DNA from: Phenylobacterium sp. | Lineage (GTDB): Bacteria > Pseudomonadota > Alphaproteobacteria > Caulobacterales > Caulobacteraceae | Direction of reading: 5' to 3' | NCBI GenBank assembly: GCA_025350885.1 | Contig: JANXXA010000121.1 | Location: forward strand, 1 to 11,499 | DNA length: 11,499 nt | Shown: piece after piece, positions 5,898 to 11,499 of the stretch | Layout: each line of letters starts with the position of its first letter | Numbering within the stretch: the stretch's first letter is position 1 | The notes under the pieces: model-generated | Seen by the model: only the letters and a program-made list of their open reading frames with translations | Database searches by the model: none | Told to the model about the DNA's origin: nothing | Program-made: the position numbers and the translations under genes

Positions 5898-7105
5898 CGC
5901 TCCGCACCGAACGGCGCGTCAAGGCTGGCCTGCGGCTCAGTGAACCAGGCCGCGCCGTCCTGCGTCACATGGAAGTGGTCCTCCAGGCGCACGCCGAAGG
6001 CCTCCGGCACGACGATCATCGGCTCGTTGGAAAAGCACATGCCGGGCGCGAGCGGGGTCTTGTCGCCGCGCACGAGGTAAGGCGCCTCGTGGATCGAAAG
6101 CCCGATGCCGTGGCCGGTGCGGTGCGGCAGGCCGGGCAGGGCGTAGTCGGGTCCGAACCCTTCAGCTTCCAGCACGCGGCGTGCGACGGCGTCGATCTCC
6201 TCGCACAGGACGCCCGGCCTTACCGCCGCGAAAGCCGCCGCCTGGGCGCGTTTTTCGACCGCCCAGACCCGACGGTGCTCGGCCGAGGGTTCGCCGAACA
6301 CATAGGTCCGGGTGATGTCGGAGTTATAGCCCTGGACCTTGCAGCCGGTGTCGATGAGCACGATCTCGCCGGTGGCCAGGCGCTGCTCGCCCGGCAGGCC
6401 ATGCGGATAGGCGCTGGCCACCCCGAACTGCACCGCGCAGAACGAGGAGCCGTCGTCGGCCCCCAGAGCCCGGTGCGCAGCATCGATGAACCGGTGAACG
6501 GCGGTGGTGGTGATCCCCGCCTCAAGGATGCGCGCGGCTCGGCCGTGGACCTCCACGGTCATGGCCTTGGCTTGGCTCATCAGGGCCAGTTCCGCCGGCG
6601 ACTTGATCATCCGGCAGCCATCGATGACCGGGGCGCCGTCGAGCGGCGTCACGGCAGGGGCGGCCTGGCGCAGGCCATGGAAGGCGAAGAACGGCAGGGC
6701 GGGATCGATGGCCAGGCTGTCGGCGCCGGCGCCGTCCAGAACCCTGGCGGCGAGCGCATAGGGGCTCTCGTGCTCCTCCCACAGGACGATCTCGGCGTCG
6801 ATGCCCAGCGCGGCGTCCAGCGAGCCCAGTTCGAAGCGCGGGCAGATCATCGTCGGCCCGCCCTGACGCGGCAGGATCATCGCCACCAGCCGCTCGGTGG
6901 GGTTCCAGGCGACACCGGTGAAATAGCGAAGCGACGGGCCGGCGCCGACGATCAGGGCGTCGGCCCCGATCTCGCCCATCAGCGCCTGGGCCCGGGCCAT
7001 CCGCTGGGCGCGTTCGACAGCCGTGATGGCGGGCGCCGGCGTGGGCCAGGGCGCCATCTTCGCGAGTTCAGCCTGCGCCGTCGATCCGCCGATCCCGTTG
7101 GTCAT
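5894..7105 (-). CDS. M24-family metallopeptidase (Xaa-Pro aminopeptidase/dipeptidase type)
   Basis: The 403-residue cytoplasmic protein has a creatinase-like N-terminal domain (about 30-165) and a pita-bread catalytic domain (about 170-385). The five metal ligands are all visible: D252 in VLIDTG, D263 in NSDITR, H332 in TGHGIG, E361 in SNEP and E375 in VRLED. Supporting histidines are H235 (YPHG) and H339 (SIHE). Such enzymes cut the bond before proline in short peptides, or hydrolyse proline dipeptides; which substrate applies here cannot be told. The ATG has a GGAGGA site (complement of 7112-7117) 6 bases upstream. Its TAG stop interlocks with the stop of the convergent aldo/keto-reductase-like gene. 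It is divergent from the aminotransferase-like gene across about 50 bases that must hold both promoters. Confidence 0.9.
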   Translation of the reverse strand: MTNGIGGSTAQAELAKMAPWPTPAPAITAVERAQRMARAQALMGEIGADALIVGAGPSLRYFTGVAWNPTERLVAMILPRQGGPTMICPRFELGSLDAALGIDAEIVLWEEHESPYALAARVLDGAGADSLAIDPALPFFAFHGLRQAAPAVTPLDGAPVIDGCRMIKSPAELALMSQAKAMTVEVHGRAARILEAGITTTAVHRFIDAAHRALGADDGSSFCAVQFGVASAYPHGLPGEQRLATGEIVLIDTGCKVQGYNSDITRTYVFGEPSAEHRRVWAVEKRAQAAAFAAVRPGVLCEEIDAVARRVLEAEGFGPDYALPGLPHRTGHGIGLSIHEAPYLVRGDKTPLAPGMCFSNEPMIVVPEAFGVRLEDHFHVTQDGAAWFTEPQASLDAPFGAER

Positions 7106-7158
7106 GGGTCTTCCTCCGCTCTGGCCTCCACCTGCGGCGCCAAATAGAAGGATGGGCC

Positions 7159-8067
7159 ATGGCCGGAAGTCAGGATTTTGCCGCCGATCCGCGCAACGCG
7201 GACCTGCAGATCTACGTCAGCGGCGCCCTTGTGCCGAGGGCTGAGGCGAAGGTCTCGGTGTTCGACGCGGGATTTGTGCTCGGCGACGGGGTCTGGGAGG
7301 GCCTGCGCCTGCACCATGGCGCGCTGCTGTTCCTCGACGACCACCTCGACCGGCTTTACGCCGGGCTGGCGAAGATCGAGCTCGAGATCGGGCTCACGCG
7401 GCAGGCTCTGACCGCCGAGATCCGCCGCACCCTGTCAGCCAATGACATGACGCACGGCGCGCACCTGAGAGTGATGGTGACGCGGGGCGAAAAGGCCGCC
7501 GCCAACCAGGACCCGCGCAACTGGCTGGGCAAGCCCACCCTCGTCATCACCGCTGAATACAAGGAGCCCGCGTCGGAGATCGTGACCCGGGGCCTGTCCC
7601 TGTTCACCTCCTCCGTGCGCTGCACGCCCGAGCATATGTTCGACATGCGGTTGAACAGCCACAGCCGTCTGAACCTGATCACTGCCCTGCTGGAGGCCAT
7701 CCGCGCCGGCGCCGACGAGGCGGTGATGCTGGACCCGGGCGACCACGTCTCCAGCTGCAACGCCACCAACCTGTTCTGGGTGCGGGGCGGCAAGGTCTGG
7801 AGCTCCTCGGGAACCTTCTGTTTCAACGGCGTGACGCGGGCCAAGGTGATCGGACTGTGCCGTGACCACGCCATCCCCTTCGAGCTCGGCCACTTTCCGC
7901 TGGCGGACCTGCACGCCGCCGAGGAAGCCTTTGTCACCGGCACCTTCGGCGGCCTGACGCCGGTGCGCGAGGTGGACAGCCACCCGCTGTCGGACGCCCT
8001 GCCGGGCCCGATGACCGGGCGCCTGCGCGGGCTCTATGAGGCGCTGAAGGACGCGCAGGTTCCCTGA
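7159..8067 (+). CDS. Class IV aminotransferase-fold protein lacking the canonical PLP lysine
   Basis: The 302-residue protein follows the fold-type IV PLP enzyme layout (branched-chain and D-amino-acid aminotransferases, ADC lyase). It shows VFDAGFVLGDGVWEGLR (34-50), LRVMVTRG (103-110), GADEAVMLDPGDHV (184-197), NATNLFWVRGG (201-211), FNGVTR (222-227) and EEAFVTGTFGGLTPVREVD (255-273). The PLP lysine normally sits about 18 residues before the GxxE motif. Here that stretch reads MRLNSHSRLNLITALLEA (163-180) with no lysine; N166 takes its place. The Glu that contacts the PLP ring nitrogen (SEG...NLF) is also absent, being S199 in SSCNATNLF. It may be a non-standard enzyme or a non-catalytic relative. 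The ATG has AGAAGGA 6 bases upstream. A sulfotransferase-like gene follows 14 bases after the stop. Confidence 0.85.
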   Translation: MAGSQDFAADPRNADLQIYVSGALVPRAEAKVSVFDAGFVLGDGVWEGLRLHHGALLFLDDHLDRLYAGLAKIELEIGLTRQALTAEIRRTLSANDMTHGAHLRVMVTRGEKAAANQDPRNWLGKPTLVITAEYKEPASEIVTRGLSLFTSSVRCTPEHMFDMRLNSHSRLNLITALLEAIRAGADEAVMLDPGDHVSSCNATNLFWVRGGKVWSSSGTFCFNGVTRAKVIGLCRDHAIPFELGHFPLADLHAAEEAFVTGTFGGLTPVREVDSHPLSDALPGPMTGRLRGLYEALKDAQVP

Positions 8068-8081
8068 CCGTCCGCATCGCC

Positions 8082-8786
8082 ATGTGGTCGGGGCCGCGCA
8101 ACATCTCCACCGCGATGATGCGCAGCTTCGAGAACCGTCCGGACTGCACGGTGATCGACGAGCCGTTCTACGCCGCCTACCTGGCCGCAACCGGCCTGGC
8201 GCACCCCATGCGCGAGGCGGTGTTGGCGTCCCAGCCGAGCGACTGGCGCGTGGTGGCTGCGGACCTCGTTGGCGAGACGCCCACGCCGGTCGTCTATCAG
8301 AAACACATGACCCACCACATGATCGAAGGCTTTGGCCTCGACTGGACGGCCGATTGCCGCAACGCCTTCCTGATCCGCGATCCCGAGCAGGTGCTGGCGT
8401 CCTATGTCCGCAAACGCGCCGAGGTGACGCTGAAAGACATCGGGGTGGTGCGGCAGCGCGAACTCTTCGAGCGTGAGGCCGATCGGCTGGGCGCCGCGCC
8501 GCCGGTGGTCGAAGGCGCCGATGTGCTGGCCGACCCGCCGCGCGCGCTGGCCAGGCTGTGCGCGGCGCTCGATGTTCCCTTTGACGAGGCGATGCTGAGC
8601 TGGCCGGCGGGGTCGCGCGACAGCGACGGGGTCTGGGCGCCGGCCTGGTACGAGGCGGTCGAGCGCTCCACCGGGTTCGAGACTCCTGAGCGCGGCGAGG
8701 CGCGGGCCCTGACCGACGACCTTCGCAGGATCGCCGATCAGGCGCAGCCGCACTACCAGGCGCTGGCGCGCTATCGCCTGGGTTAG
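8082..8786 (+). CDS. Sulfotransferase-like P-loop protein, partner of the aminotransferase-like gene
   Basis: The 234-residue protein opens MWSGPRNISTAMMRSFENRP, whose SGPRNIST loop (3-10) matches the 5'-phosphosulfate-binding motif of PAPS-dependent sulfotransferases. FLIRDPEQVLASY (96-108) matches the 3'-phosphate-binding motif. DEPFYAAYLAATG (26-38) and VYQKHMTHHM (71-80) are typical of this cytoplasmic subgroup, which is sometimes misnamed in databases. It lies 14 bases downstream of the aminotransferase-like gene and is almost surely co-transcribed. Homologs often start a few residues earlier; the only upstream option here is a CTG at 8064 overlapping the previous TGA, and there is no clear ribosome site for the ATG, so coupling to the upstream gene is likely. 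The acceptor substrate is unknown. Confidence 0.8.
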   Translation: MWSGPRNISTAMMRSFENRPDCTVIDEPFYAAYLAATGLAHPMREAVLASQPSDWRVVAADLVGETPTPVVYQKHMTHHMIEGFGLDWTADCRNAFLIRDPEQVLASYVRKRAEVTLKDIGVVRQRELFEREADRLGAAPPVVEGADVLADPPRALARLCAALDVPFDEAMLSWPAGSRDSDGVWAPAWYEAVERSTGFETPERGEARALTDDLRRIADQAQPHYQALARYRLG

Positions 8787-9655
8787 CTCAGCGCCTTCTT
8801 GTAGAGCGCCGACAGTTCGCTCCAGGCACGCTCGGCGCCGGCCTCGTTGTAGACCGCGCTGCCCTTGACGCACCAGCCGTGGGCGCAGCCGTCATAGACC
8901 TCGACCTTGCCGGGAACCTTGGCCGTGGCAAAGGCCGCCTTCAGCACATCCTTGGCGTCGGGCTGGGCCTTGTCGTCATTGTCGGCCACGGCGGTATAGA
9001 CCGAGGCTTTGATCTTGGGGATCAGGTTGTGCGGGCTCGTCGGATCGGCGTGGTCCTTCATCACCAGGCCGCCGCCGTGGAAGGTCGCCGCCGCGCCGAC
9101 CCGCCCGGGAACCCTCGCCGCCGTCCGGTAGGTCAAGGGACCGCCCATGCAGTAGCCCTGCACGCCCACCTTCTTGCGGCGATTGGTCTGCGGCTGGGCG
9201 TCGAGGAAGGCGATATAGGCTTCGGCGTCCCGGTCGATCCCGTCATTGCTCATCGCCTGGCGATAGCCCATCACCCGGGCGCGATCCTCAGGCTTGGCGA
9301 AGTCGAAGCCGGGGGTCGCCACCACGCCATGCACCGAGCGGTAGAAGGGATTGGGCACCAGGACGACATAGCCCTGGCTCGCCAGCCGGCGACCCATGTC
9401 GCGGAAGGCCGGCCGTAGACCGGCGATATCGGTCCAGATCAGCACCGCCGGCCAGGTCCCCTTGCCGCTCGGATAGAACAATGCCGCATCGGCCGCGCCG
9501 TCGGCGGTCTGCACGGTGACGTCGGTTTCGGTGACGCCGGTCTGCGCGTGCGCGGCGGAGCCGAGGCCGGCCACGGCGGCGGTCATCAGGCCAAAAGTCC
9601 GGCGCGAGACGCTGGGGTCGTGAATCAGGCCTACGTGGATGTCGTCGTCGCACAT
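8783..9655 (-). CDS. Dienelactone-hydrolase-family protein with Tat signal
   Basis: This is an alpha/beta hydrolase of the dienelactone hydrolase family (290 residues from the chosen start). The nucleophile is Cys169 in GVQGYCMGGP, the acid is one of the Asp residues in AVADNDD (222-228), and the histidine is H259 in CAHGWC. The N-terminus has SRRTFGLM (17-24), a hydrophobic stretch and AHAQTG (35-40), a twin-arginine signal with probable cleavage after residue 37, so the folded enzyme should be periplasmic. A GTG at 9679 would add 8 residues, but the GGAGG complementary to 9665-9669 lies 9 bases before the ATG at 9655, which fixes that start. Its TAA overlaps the TAG of the convergent sulfotransferase-like gene. 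The substrate is unknown; many relatives are generic carboxyl-ester hydrolases. Confidence 0.87.
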   Translation of the reverse strand: MCDDDIHVGLIHDPSVSRRTFGLMTAAVAGLGSAAHAQTGVTETDVTVQTADGAADAALFYPSGKGTWPAVLIWTDIAGLRPAFRDMGRRLASQGYVVLVPNPFYRSVHGVVATPGFDFAKPEDRARVMGYRQAMSNDGIDRDAEAYIAFLDAQPQTNRRKKVGVQGYCMGGPLTYRTAARVPGRVGAAATFHGGGLVMKDHADPTSPHNLIPKIKASVYTAVADNDDKAQPDAKDVLKAAFATAKVPGKVEVYDGCAHGWCVKGSAVYNEAGAERAWSELSALYKKALS

Positions 9656-9664
9656 GATCGGGAT

Positions 9665-9669
9665 CCTCC
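9665..9669 (-). promoter_or_regulatory. Ribosome binding site fixing the start of the dienelactone-hydrolase-family gene
   Basis: The complement reads GGAGG, 9 bases before the ATG at 9653-9655. It lies inside the extra codons that an upstream GTG (9677-9679) would use, so the shorter protein is the likely product. Confidence 0.7.
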
Positions 9670-9730
9670 GGTTCTTCACCGCGTAAGGGTGGCCGCCAAT
9701 GTTACGAGGTTATTTCCGAAAGGGGAGCCT

Positions 9731-10843
9731 CTAAGTCCACGCCGCGTAGGGATCGACGAACGGCTTGCCGAGCGCCTCGGCGACGGCCGGATGGGTCACC
9801 TGGCCGTTCAGCACATTGAGGCCGCGGGCCAGGTGCTTATTCCTGTTCAGGGCGTCCAGGCCCTGGTCGGCCAGTGCCAGGCCGAACGACAGCGTCGCGT
9901 GGACCAGGGCTTCCGACGAGGTGCGCGGCGCGGCGCCTGGCATGTTGGCCACGCAGTAGTGAACCACGCCGTCGACGGTGTAGGTCGGGTCGGCGTGGGT
10001 GGTCGGCCGGGACGTCTCGAAGCAGCCGCCCTGGTCGATGGAGACGTCCACCAGCACAGAGCCCGGCTTCATCTTTTTCAGGTCGTCCTTGCGGATCATC
10101 TTCGGGGCCGAGGCGCCGGCGGTCAGCACCGCGCCGATCACCACGTCGGCCTTGAGGATCTCCTCGTCCACCGCGTCCTGGGTGGAATAGCGGGTGAGGA
10201 TGCGGCCCTGGAACATGTTGTCGAGCTCGCGCATGCGCGGGATCGAGCGCTCGACGATCACCACTTCGGCGCCCAGGCCGGCGGCCATCCGCGCGGCGTT
10301 CATGCCCACCACCCCGCCGCCCAGCACCACGATCCGCGCCGGCGGCACGCCGGGGACGCCGGAGAGCAGGAGGCCCATGCCGCCGTTGTGCTTCAGCAGG
10401 GTCTCGCCGGCGGAGAACACGGCGATTCGGCCGGCCACCTCGGACATCGGCGCGAGCAGGGGCAGGCCGCCGTTCGCGTCGGTCACCGTCTCGTAGGCGA
10501 TGGCGGCGCAGCCGCTGGCCAGCAGCCCCTCGGCCTGGGCCGGATCGGGCGCCAAGTGCAGGTAGGTGAAGAGGATGTGCTTGTCGGTCAGCCGGGCCCA
10601 TTCGACGGCCTGCGGCTCCTTGACCTTGACGATCAGCTCGGCGCCGGAGAACACCGCGTCCGCATCGGGGGCGATGGCGGCGCCGGCCCGCTTGTAAGCC
10701 GCATCCGGATAGCCCGCGCCGACGCCCGCGCCGGCCTCGACGATTACCTCGTGGCCGTGGCTGACGTATTCGCGCACCGCGGTGGGGGTTAAGCCCACAC
10801 GGTATTCGTCCGGCTTGATCTCGCGGGGCACGCCTACGCGCAT
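9731..10843 (-). CDS. ald: Alanine dehydrogenase
   Basis: Alanine dehydrogenase interconverts L-alanine and pyruvate plus ammonia using NAD(H), linking alanine use to central carbon and nitrogen flow in the cytoplasm. The 370-residue protein starts [20 protein letters not shown], the family signature. It carries the pyruvate-binding K75 in VKVKEP, H96 in FTYLHLA, the glycine-rich GGGVVG (175-180) of the NAD-binding domain, and D270 in [10 protein letters not shown], exactly at the positions of the well-studied enzymes. It also has the C-terminal [16 protein letters not shown] stretch (295-310). The AGGAG complementary to 10850-10854 is 6 bases before the ATG. It is a single-gene unit; an Lrp/AsnC regulator often sits beside ald, but none is in this window. 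The assignment is secure. Confidence 0.96.
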   Translation of the reverse strand: MRVGVPREIKPDEYRVGLTPTAVREYVSHGHEVIVEAGAGVGAGYPDAAYKRAGAAIAPDADAVFSGAELIVKVKEPQAVEWARLTDKHILFTYLHLAPDPAQAEGLLASGCAAIAYETVTDANGGLPLLAPMSEVAGRIAVFSAGETLLKHNGGMGLLLSGVPGVPPARIVVLGGGVVGMNAARMAAGLGAEVVIVERSIPRMRELDNMFQGRILTRYSTQDAVDEEILKADVVIGAVLTAGASAPKMIRKDDLKKMKPGSVLVDVSIDQGGCFETSRPTTHADPTYTVDGVVHYCVANMPGAAPRTSSEALVHATLSFGLALADQGLDALNRNKHLARGLNVLNGQVTHPAVAEALGKPFVDPYAAWT

Positions 10844-10870
10844 GGGGGGCTCCTGGGGGAGGGTTTTTGC

Positions 10871-10930
10871 TGGGGTGGGCGGGTTCTAAGGCATGGCGTG
10901 GGGGGTGGGAAGGGGGGAGGTGGCGAGGGT
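10871..10930 (+). other. G-rich tract upstream of ald
   Basis: The plus strand has many G-runs in about 60 bases, including GGGG-T-GGG-C-GGG at 10872-10883 and GGGGGG-T-GGG-AA-GGGGGG from about 10900 to 10918. Such a sequence could fold into a G-quadruplex. It lies in the promoter side or leader of ald, on the strand complementary to the ald message. Confidence 0.4.
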
Positions 10931-10963
10931 GCTTCCGCAGGGCTTCAAGGACTGTCTTAGAAG

Positions 10964-10988
10964 TGGTTGAAACGTCTCAAAGCAACCA
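10964..10988. repeat. Inverted repeat TGGTTG-N13-CAACCA
   Basis: TGGTTG (10964-10969) and CAACCA (10983-10988) are perfect inverted halves separated by 13 bases. They sit between ald and the rightward frame at 11005. The spacing of about two helical turns between half-site centres suits a dimeric regulator, but no regulator can be named. Confidence 0.3.
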
Positions 10989-11004
10989 ATGGTAAAATCG
11001 CTCC

Positions 11005-11172
11005 ATGACAGATTCTTCGTCCTCGCGCGGCGGTGCGGATCACGAATTCGGCGGTGTCTCTACCGATCTCAAGCTTTCGATGGTCGAGGGTTATCTCCAG
11101 GCCTTCAGCATTCCAGGGGATGCAAGGAAAGGCCTGAGTCGCGCTCTCACTAGTGCCAATTTAAGACCTTGA
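11005..11172 (+). pseudogene. N-terminal stub resembling a three-Cys-motif partner (TcmP) protein
   Basis: A 55-codon frame, too short to be a whole protein of its family, starts MTDSSSSRGGADHEFGGVST and continues DLKLSMVEGYLQAFS. This resembles the beginning of TcmP proteins, which as I recall read HxFGGxWTxxKLxxVxxYLxAYxxAL and then continue to a YIDAFAG methyltransferase-like motif. Here the match stops after about 39 residues. The frame then reads IPGDARKGLSRALTSANLRP to a TGA, and no continuation is seen in the other frames before the next gene. There is no clear ribosome site before the ATG. I take it as the remnant of a larger gene of about 350 codons, deleted at about 11120. A genuine 55-residue protein is the alternative. 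Confidence 0.45.
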
Positions 11173-11253
11173 TACGTGTATGTTTCTGGGGCACCATCTG
11201 GAATGGCGGTGCGAAGGGCTCGGGGGAGCGGCGTCTATGTCAGCGATTGGCTT

Positions 11254-11499
11254 GTGAAGCGACGCTCGACGGCGGTGTGCGCATCGTTAGCCCCAACCTT
11301 AATCCTTTGGCTTGCCGCGATGGCTGCGCCCGTCACCGCGGTTGCGGCTGAATCTCCGACGGGGTCGGTCGCTTTCGAGAGCTGGAAATCCGCCGACGCC
11401 ACGCGGAGTGCGAAGGTCACCGACTTTGACGGGTACCTGAAGGAGCAATCGGTGGACGGGATCCTGCCGACCAACCAGATTCTGCGCACCGCCACCGAC
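11254..11499 (+). CDS. Secreted protein, 5' end only; possibly M15-type peptidase
   Basis: An open frame runs from the TGA at 11170-11172 to the window end. From the GTG at 11254 it reads MKRRSTAVCASLAP followed by a hydrophobic TLILWLAAMAAPVTAVAA, a convincing Sec signal peptide (KRR, hydrophobic core, small residues before a probable cut near residue 33). The mature part begins ESPTGSVAFESWKSA and continues with FDGYLKEQSVDGILPTNQIL and RTATD. This last stretch reminds me of periplasmic D-Ala-D-Ala carboxypeptidase-like (M15) proteins, in which a VVPxxQLLRTASxW segment precedes the catalytic domain; that domain would lie beyond the window. An ATG at 11203 would add 17 residues but weaken the signal peptide. 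Neither start has a good ribosome site. Confidence 0.55.
   Translation, partial: MKRRSTAVCASLAPTLILWLAAMAAPVTAVAAESPTGSVAFESWKSADATRSAKVTDFDGYLKEQSVDGILPTNQILRTATD

Noticed and set aside
5420..7147. A 575-codon rightward frame, the longest in the window.
   Set aside because: It overlaps the aldo/keto-reductase-like gene and is antisense to the M24 peptidase, whose metal ligands are all intact. The sequence is low-complexity Arg/Gly/Ala.
9656..9679. Eight-codon N-terminal extension of the dienelactone-hydrolase-family gene from a GTG.
   Set aside because: The only good ribosome site lies inside this extension and points to the ATG at 9655.
9548..10792. A 414-codon rightward frame covering ald and part of the dienelactone-hydrolase-family gene.
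   Set aside because: It is antisense to two well-supported genes and rich in His, Gly and Arg, as expected for the opposite strand of GC-rich coding DNA.
11169..11351. A 60-codon rightward frame.
   Set aside because: It lies in another frame over the better-supported signal-peptide gene and its own sequence has no recognisable feature.

Overview
The window looks like chromosomal DNA of a high-GC alphaproteobacterium, most likely of the Caulobacterales (Caulobacter, Phenylobacterium or Brevundimonas type). This rests on the GC-rich codon use, a GTTC-N7-GTTC LexA box typical of Alphaproteobacteria, a TTGACG -35 element, and the repertoire of housekeeping proteins. The genus is an inference; no marker gene in the window fixes it.

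Positions 1-2780 are accessory DNA. In order they hold the 5' end of an IS630-type transposase, an orphan SMI1/KNR4 (SUKH) protein, a short remnant resembling the C-terminus of an IS1595/ISXO2 transposase, and a tight three-gene leftward operon (953-2412) of unknown function. The operon encodes a 180-aa protein, a 241-aa DUF1828/DUF1829-like protein and a basic 63-residue protein. A perfect LexA-box match abuts a TTGACG element just upstream of it, so the operon may be DNA-damage inducible. This is the best candidate here for an undescribed system. A palindromic repeat of the kind scattered through such genomes closes the region and lies directly against moeA.

Positions 2787-10843 are metabolic genes packed in convergent and divergent pairs. 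moeA and an xdhC-like gene converge; both belong to molybdenum cofactor metabolism, and their 3' ends overlap by 121 bp. An aldo/keto-reductase-fold protein with all four catalytic-tetrad positions substituted converges on an M24 (Xaa-Pro-type) peptidase, their stop codons sharing one CTAG. A class IV aminotransferase-fold protein without the expected PLP lysine is followed closely by a sulfotransferase-like gene. A Tat-exported dienelactone-hydrolase-family protein and alanine dehydrogenase (ald) complete the block.

Positions 10844-11499 hold a G-rich tract upstream of ald, a small inverted repeat, a 55-codon frame resembling the amputated N-terminus of a three-Cys-motif partner (TcmP) protein, and the 5' end of a secreted protein, possibly an M15-type peptidase, that runs off the window.
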